From Kiritimatiellaeota bacterium B1221 (GTDB lineage: Bacteria > Verrucomicrobiota > Kiritimatiellia > SS1-B-03-39 > UBA6053): a stretch of 64,000 nt of DNA. The DNA is taken from the NCBI GenBank assembly GCA_029269125.1, contig JARHXX010000005.1:124001-188000 (forward strand), written 5' to 3'. Shown here piece by piece: positions 60,437 to 64,000 of this stretch (position 1 is the first letter of the stretch; every line of letters starts with the position of its first letter). Under the pieces are notes generated by a model. It ran no database searches, was not told the origin of the DNA, and saw only the letters and a program-made list of their open reading frames with translations. The translations under genes were made by a program, and so were the position numbers.

Positions 60437-60800
60437 CTGCGCCCCCGGATTTCTTGGCGCAGATGTCAAGAAGCTGGCTGACAGCCGCCTCGAGTTTGTC
60501 GCCTTCGGAACGTAGTTTCTTCATCTGCTCGCTGACGGACAATGCTGCATCGGTGGTGAAGTCGCACTGCTTCAGCTGTTTTGTAATCTGTTCCACTTTG
60601 GAAAGTTCCTTCGTTTTCGGTTTCTTGGCTTCAACTTCCGCATTCAGCGCGGCATGGTCATTCTGGGCTTTTTCCAAGCGGACCGCCGTCGTCATGGTCG
60701 TATCGGGTGCCTTGGCAGGTTTCCCCAGGGATTCCCGCATCTGTGCGTTAGTGCGTTCCAGTTCATTTAACTTATCTTTGATCGGTCTATGTGGTGTCAT
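60429..60800 (-). CDS. Coiled-coil protein, paralogue of its upstream neighbour
   Basis: 123 residues from the ATG at 60800; an earlier in-frame start lies in non-coding-looking DNA. IKDKLNELERTNAQMRESLGKPAKAPDTTMTTAVRLEKAQNDHAAL aligns closely with the N-terminal half of the 60920-61243 product. The C-terminal half differs and ends in a Cys-containing helix. Probably oligomeric; function unknown. Confidence 0.65.
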   Translation of the reverse strand: MTPHRPIKDKLNELERTNAQMRESLGKPAKAPDTTMTTAVRLEKAQNDHAALNAEVEAKKPKTKELSKVEQITKQLKQCDFTTDAALSVSEQMKKLRSEGDKLEAAVSQLLDICAKKSGGADE

Positions 60801-60919
60801 GTGTATGCCTTTTGGTTTTAGTGGTGGGTTTGATTTAAAATAGGGTCCGGGACTGGAAACGTCGCCCGGCCGGCGAGACTTAAGAAGCAATTTCCCGCGT
60901 TCCATTCACGGGCAACAAA

Positions 60920-61243
60920 TTACATCCGATCTAAAGTGGCCTGCATCCGGTCAACGATGGCTTCGCAGTGTTGACATTGGGCCTGTAGTCGGTCGAGTTT
61001 CTCCAGCAATTCAGACCGGAAACTTGATTTTTTCGGGCCTGTTTTACTTTTCGCCTTCGCCTGTTTGAGTTCCTGACTGAGAGCTTCATTTTCAGATTTG
61101 GCCTTTTCGAAACGCTGGGCCGCCGTCATCGCCATGTCAGGGGAAACGGCAGGCTTCCCAAGCCGGGCGCGTAATTTTGAGTTGCTTAGTTCTAAGTCAG
61201 CAAGCTGTTGATTCATCGGTTTGTAATTGTTCTGAATGGTCAT
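60920..61243 (-). CDS. Coiled-coil protein (tandem paralogue)
   Basis: 107 residues; GAGG lies 7 nt before the ATG. MNQQLADLELSNSKLRARLGKPAVSPDMAMTAAQRFEKAKSENEAL matches the next gene's product, so the two arose by tandem duplication. A basic middle (KAKSKTGPKKSSFRSELLEKLDRLQAQCQHCEAIVDRM) has a CxxC pair. Function unknown. Confidence 0.65.
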   Translation of the reverse strand: MTIQNNYKPMNQQLADLELSNSKLRARLGKPAVSPDMAMTAAQRFEKAKSENEALSQELKQAKAKSKTGPKKSSFRSELLEKLDRLQAQCQHCEAIVDRMQATLDRM

Positions 61244-61353
61244 GTTTTTACCTCGTGGTGTGGGTTGATTTGAAAAGGTGGTGAAATTGCAAGACGCTGT
61301 TCACCGGCAGCGAAATTTAGACGCGCCCCTGCTTGCAATCAGGGGGTCAAATG

Positions 61354-61635
61354 TCAGCAGTACGGCCCAATCTCACCGGCATCTTTGAGTTCCTTCAGGG
61401 CATCAGGGCGAACCAGTTTCTTGAGAGCTTGGAATCTTTCCTCTTTTTGTTCGGCCAAGATTTCTTTTTTAACGATCTCTTTCACCCGATCGTATTCGGC
61501 TTTTTCTTCCTCGCGCTTCTTGCGGTGCTCCTCGACCTGCTTATTTGCTTTCGCAACCCGGGGGTCATCGGCGTAGCTTTTCGCCTTCAGGTCAGCGTTA
61601 GGGTCGCGAGTGAAGTCTTTGTTTTGCTGTGTCAT
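61354..61635 (-). CDS. Small charged coiled-coil protein
   Basis: 93 residues; AAGGAG precedes the ATG. Rich in Lys and Glu (KANKQVEEHRKKREEEKAEYDRVKEIVKKEI), almost surely one long helix. It is flanked upstream by a GCCGGGG/CCCCGGC hairpin. Function unknown. Confidence 0.62.
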   Translation of the reverse strand: MTQQNKDFTRDPNADLKAKSYADDPRVAKANKQVEEHRKKREEEKAEYDRVKEIVKKEILAEQKEERFQALKKLVRPDALKELKDAGEIGPYC

Positions 61636-61686
61636 GTTTATTTACTCCTTGCCGGGGATCCCCGGCGGTTTTTGGGTTGATTAAAT

Positions 61687-62223
61687 TTATAAGTTGAAAT
61701 AGCTCTTCAGCTGCGTCCGCAATTCCTCGATCCGGTGCTTGGACGCAATTTCGGCTTGGTGCATGGGGGTCGGGTTAAAATCAGCAGGCATGGCCTCGAC
61801 AAGTTTCAGCAGCTGCTTGTCCGTCCTGATCCGGGCATCAATTACCAGGTCCGCCTCGTCTGCCTTTTCGCCTTCCTTGCAAATCTCATCCCGCCGGGCG
61901 TTGATCTGGTTTTGCAGCGCCTCACGTGCAGCGCGGTTATCGCTCTCGAATTGACGGAAAAGGTTCATCCGTTGAATGTGAAGATTGATTTCTTCAGCAT
62001 CGAAAAGAAGAAGTCCTTCCATCCCGGCATTTATGGCCGCGATATCCTTACGGGAAAACTTCCCTGCATCGATGGAGTCCATCACGGCGGTGATCGACGC
62101 TCGCGCGGAGGCTTGGGCTTTGTGAAAAGCTGCCACCCTGCGATTGAATGCCGCTACTTCCTTCAAAAGAGCTGTGCTCATGAAATTTTCGTAAACAGGC
62201 AGTTGTATGATTGTATCGTTCAT
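61687..62223 (-). CDS. Coiled-coil protein, unknown function
   Basis: 178 residues, mostly helical (LLKEVAAFNRRVAAFHKAQASARASI, INLHIQRMNLFRQFESDNRAAREALQNQINARRDEI). AAGGA lies before the ATG. It follows the DnaC-like gene and could be a helicase-associated or scaffold-like protein, by position only. Confidence 0.62.
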   Translation of the reverse strand: MNDTIIQLPVYENFMSTALLKEVAAFNRRVAAFHKAQASARASITAVMDSIDAGKFSRKDIAAINAGMEGLLLFDAEEINLHIQRMNLFRQFESDNRAAREALQNQINARRDEICKEGEKADEADLVIDARIRTDKQLLKLVEAMPADFNPTPMHQAEIASKHRIEELRTQLKSYFNL

Positions 62224-62270
62224 TTTCTATGTGGTCCTTTGCCGGGTTGTCCGGCGGTTGTGTTTTGAAT

Positions 62271-62990
62271 TTATTTTTTAAATTCGATGAAGTGGGTGTG
62301 GTCGATGATTCTGCCAATGATGGATTCAACTAACGCTATTCGTTGAGGGCTCGGATTTTCGCCTTCCAAGGTGTTCACCAGCTCCTGACCGCTTGCCTGA
62401 GTGGTGATGATCAATGGACGGCAATTCTGTTCCGCGTGGTCAAACAGGTCAAAGAAGTTGCGTAGGACTGCATCGGTGAACGTTGCCTTGTCCAGATCGT
62501 CTATGATGACCCCGTCATAGTAGAACTTGCCTGCATAGGGGTCGTCCGGGTCGTCGTCTTCGTGATAGTCAGGATTCTCAAAGGCAGTCGATTCAAGCGC
62601 CAATGGTTTTCCCTTTGCAGAGGCGACAGTCTTCGCAAAATCGACAGCCCTTACGAATTTGAAAAAGTCACCGGATTCTAAAACATAGCCTGTTTCATCT
62701 GTGGCAATCCCTGCCAGACATGCGGCACGGGTTTTCCCGGTCCTGCTCGGGCCATGAAGCACCAGCCACCTTTTCCTGTATGGGTCACGTATCCAGTCGC
62801 AAACCTGAGTCAGGGCCTCGGGGTCTGCCACCTTGGACAGATCAATCGGGTGTAGGTGGGAAACTGGATACCTGCACCTGCGTTCGCTATCAGGTTCGGA
62901 AATGTCGGGCTTGTATTCTACGCCGTCCATCGCCGGCAACTTGAGGATTGAGTCGAGATAGTTTTTAAATTCGGGGTCGTATTTTTTCAT
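62271..62990 (-). CDS. DnaC/IstB-like AAA+ helicase loader
   Basis: 239 residues. The ATG at 62990 shares ATGA with the upstream stop and has GGAGA at good distance; an ATG two codons earlier is possible. Walker A reads GPSRTGKT, Walker B VIIDDLDK, and sensor 1 ITTQASG; the N-terminal 70 residues are specific. Such proteins load the replicative helicase at a phage or plasmid origin. With the winged-helix protein encoded upstream it makes a lambda O/P-like replication pair. Confidence 0.85.
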   Translation of the reverse strand: MKKYDPEFKNYLDSILKLPAMDGVEYKPDISEPDSERRCRYPVSHLHPIDLSKVADPEALTQVCDWIRDPYRKRWLVLHGPSRTGKTRAACLAGIATDETGYVLESGDFFKFVRAVDFAKTVASAKGKPLALESTAFENPDYHEDDDPDDPYAGKFYYDGVIIDDLDKATFTDAVLRNFFDLFDHAEQNCRPLIITTQASGQELVNTLEGENPSPQRIALVESIIGRIIDHTHFIEFKK

Positions 62991-63682
62991 GACCATTTCT
63001 CCAGGCCGGGATAGTGGCCGCGTAGTTTCGGGGTGTTGGAATTCTTTTTCTGTCCTGAAGAAGCACTGGACTTTCGCGGGGGCCCGTTAGGGTCAGCCCC
63101 CGGCGAAAAGTCCGAAGTGCTTTCTTCTTTATTAACTAAGAGCTCTCTCCCTTTAGGGAGAGCTCTTGTTATAGTCTCCGCCATCGAATGCCCGTTAGGT
63201 TTGGCTGACGGTTTTCCGTCCGTCATTTCAGCAGGTCGGTGCTTCATTTGGCTGACGGATACGGAAGGGAAAACAGTGAAAGTTGTTGGCTCTTGGTGAC
63301 CTGTTTTTTTATTGCGCTTCGAGTAGGTTTTCAGCAGCCCTAACTTCTTTAACTCGCCGATGCACCTGACCGTTGTCCGGTCGCTGGTCGCTGTTCTGTC
63401 AGCAATATGAGTTTGAGCCATTGTGAATTTATGAGAGTGAACACGGTTTGCTTCAGACAGCAGGACGGTCCACACTCCCCAAAGTGTCGTCCAATGACGG
63501 GGATATTCGGTTCTAATGATTTTCATGTCCCGCTTCGACATCGCCACCCATCCGCCGTTACCGGATTTCTGCTGGACAGATTCCGCTTGCGAAAAATCGG
63601 AAGTTGGTTTAAGGTTTGTTTCAACCTCTGACCCCTCGCGTGTGCCTGCCAGCTCCCGGGGGCTTTTTTCTGTGGCGGTCAT
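62987..63682 (-). CDS. Winged-helix replication initiator-like protein
   Basis: 231 residues from the ATG at 63682 (ATGA overlap with the upstream stop). The core is HWTTLWGVWTVLLSEANRVHSHKFTMAQTHIADRTATSDRTTVRCIGELKKLGLLKTYSKRNKKTGHQEPTTFTVFP, a winged helix of the phage replication-protein/DnaD-N type. The rest is Ser/Lys/Pro-rich and probably disordered, and could hold the origin or the helicase loader. The partner DnaC-like gene follows directly. Confidence 0.75.
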   Translation of the reverse strand: MTATEKSPRELAGTREGSEVETNLKPTSDFSQAESVQQKSGNGGWVAMSKRDMKIIRTEYPRHWTTLWGVWTVLLSEANRVHSHKFTMAQTHIADRTATSDRTTVRCIGELKKLGLLKTYSKRNKKTGHQEPTTFTVFPSVSVSQMKHRPAEMTDGKPSAKPNGHSMAETITRALPKGRELLVNKEESTSDFSPGADPNGPPRKSSASSGQKKNSNTPKLRGHYPGLEKWS

Positions 63683-63909
63683 GCGTCCCGATCCTTTTGA
63701 ACCAACCGGAACCAAATTGAATTGCCTTCCGCATCGGTGCAGGTGAACCCCATAAAGCAGCCCTCGGAACCCGTCCACCATTTGGGGGAGCTCCAGCCCT
63801 TGGCCTTGGCGGCTTCCCGGGCTGCCAGCATCGGCCTTGTGCCGGATACCGTCATGATCTCGGGCCCGTCCTGGATGTGGACGGCGTACTCTACATTTTG
63901 ACGCTTCAT
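63679..63909 (-). CDS. Small protein of unknown function
   Basis: 76 residues. ATGA overlap on both sides and AGAGG before the start support it. YAVHIQDGPEIMTVSGTRPMLAAREAAKAKGWSSPKWWTGSEGC is beta-alpha-like without a known motif. Function unknown. Confidence 0.6.
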   Translation of the reverse strand: MKRQNVEYAVHIQDGPEIMTVSGTRPMLAAREAAKAKGWSSPKWWTGSEGCFMGFTCTDAEGNSIWFRLVQKDRDA

Positions 63910-64000
63910 GCCCGGGCCTCTTCATACCTTTCGGCCTCCGCATCGATGAAAGCCTGAAGGTCCGTGACCTTTACGAGAACGAGCCGAGGCGTCAGGCGCT
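63906..64000 (-). CDS. C-terminal end of an HTH/excisionase-like DNA-binding protein (5' end beyond the window)
   Basis: 31 codons are visible: RLTPRLVLVKVTDLQAFIDA and then EAERYEEARA before TGA. The phrase ending DLQAFIDAEAERYEE is the usual tail of HTH_17/AlpA-type small proteins, where the wing leads into a last helix. The stop overlaps the next ATG (ATGA). Confidence 0.6.
   Translation of the reverse strand, partial: RLTPRLVLVKVTDLQAFIDAEAERYEEARA

Larger units (their letters stand above)
53748..64000. mobile_element. Integrated element at ssrA (prophage, satellite or integrative plasmid), right end outside window
   Basis: The block starts at the tmRNA 3' end. It contains mostly small, minus-strand, ATGA-coupled genes: HTH/excisionase-like proteins, a winged-helix replication protein, a DnaC-like loader, coiled-coil proteins, Cys-rich and structural-looking proteins, and a broken RepA helicase. 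No chromosomal housekeeping gene is present. No integrase, terminase, portal or capsid gene is visible, so the type of element stays open. Confidence 0.8.

Overview
The window is 64 kb of a Gram-negative chromosome with an integrated mobile element at its right end. Kdo and heptose genes (rfaE1-kdsB-kdsA), an LpxL-type acyltransferase, a small outer-membrane barrel protein and a TolQ/TolR pair point to an LPS-bearing outer membrane. A LacI regulator next to a type II pseudopilin and a large secreted GH13 enzyme, together with a GbsR/wax-synthase-like operon, suggest the PVC group, most likely Verrucomicrobiota (Opitutae-like) or a relative such as Kiritimatiellota. That placement is an inference from gene style, not from a search.

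Layout. 1-9.7 kb: clpC 3' end, lpxL-like gene, glutathione peroxidase, thioesterase, site-2 protease, amidase with a triple C-terminal repeat, a stand-alone NFACT-R protein, a 440-bp tandem repeat array, a beta-CASP nuclease, HIT protein, glycosyltransferase and rsmD. 9.8-17 kb: carB, gpsA operon, SAM hydroxide adenosyltransferase and rpsN. 17-25 kb: hydantoinase/oxoprolinase pair, a membrane-TPR protein, and translationally coupled rfaE1-kdsB-kdsA. 25.3-31.3 kb: a four-gene heavy-metal RND efflux operon with a small unknown first gene. 31.5-37 kb: LacI regulator, pseudopilin, GH13 enzyme and Nudix hydrolase. 37-40.7 kb: a 500-bp gene-free region rich in inverted repeats, then a GbsR-type regulator and four lipid or membrane genes. 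40.9-49.2 kb: a tight operon ftsK, RodZ-like, pgsA, TolQ, TolR, TPR protein and an ArsC-like protein lacking its nucleophile. 49.2-53.3 kb: outer-membrane protein, tcdA, HNH nuclease, pdxH and pnuC with an apparent attenuator.

53.4-64 kb: an intact tmRNA gene (ssrA) whose 3' end is the probable attachment site of an integrated element that runs off the right edge. Immediately inside are CGTACACCC sites that look like integrase or excisionase arm sites. Most element genes lie on the minus strand and are ATGA-coupled: the tail of an HTH/excisionase-like protein, a winged-helix replication protein, a DnaC-like loader, several coiled-coil proteins including a tandem paralogous pair, a cassette of possible virion proteins, and an excisionase-like protein. 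A RepA-type helicase gene is broken by two in-frame stops. A 133-bp region has two crossing inverted repeats (pseudoknot topology) and may encode a structured RNA. No integrase, capsid or terminase gene is visible inside the window.

Several genes (13259, 25316, 31496, 37514) have a -10-like hexamer only 7-8 nt before the start codon and no Shine-Dalgarno sequence, which suggests leaderless transcripts.
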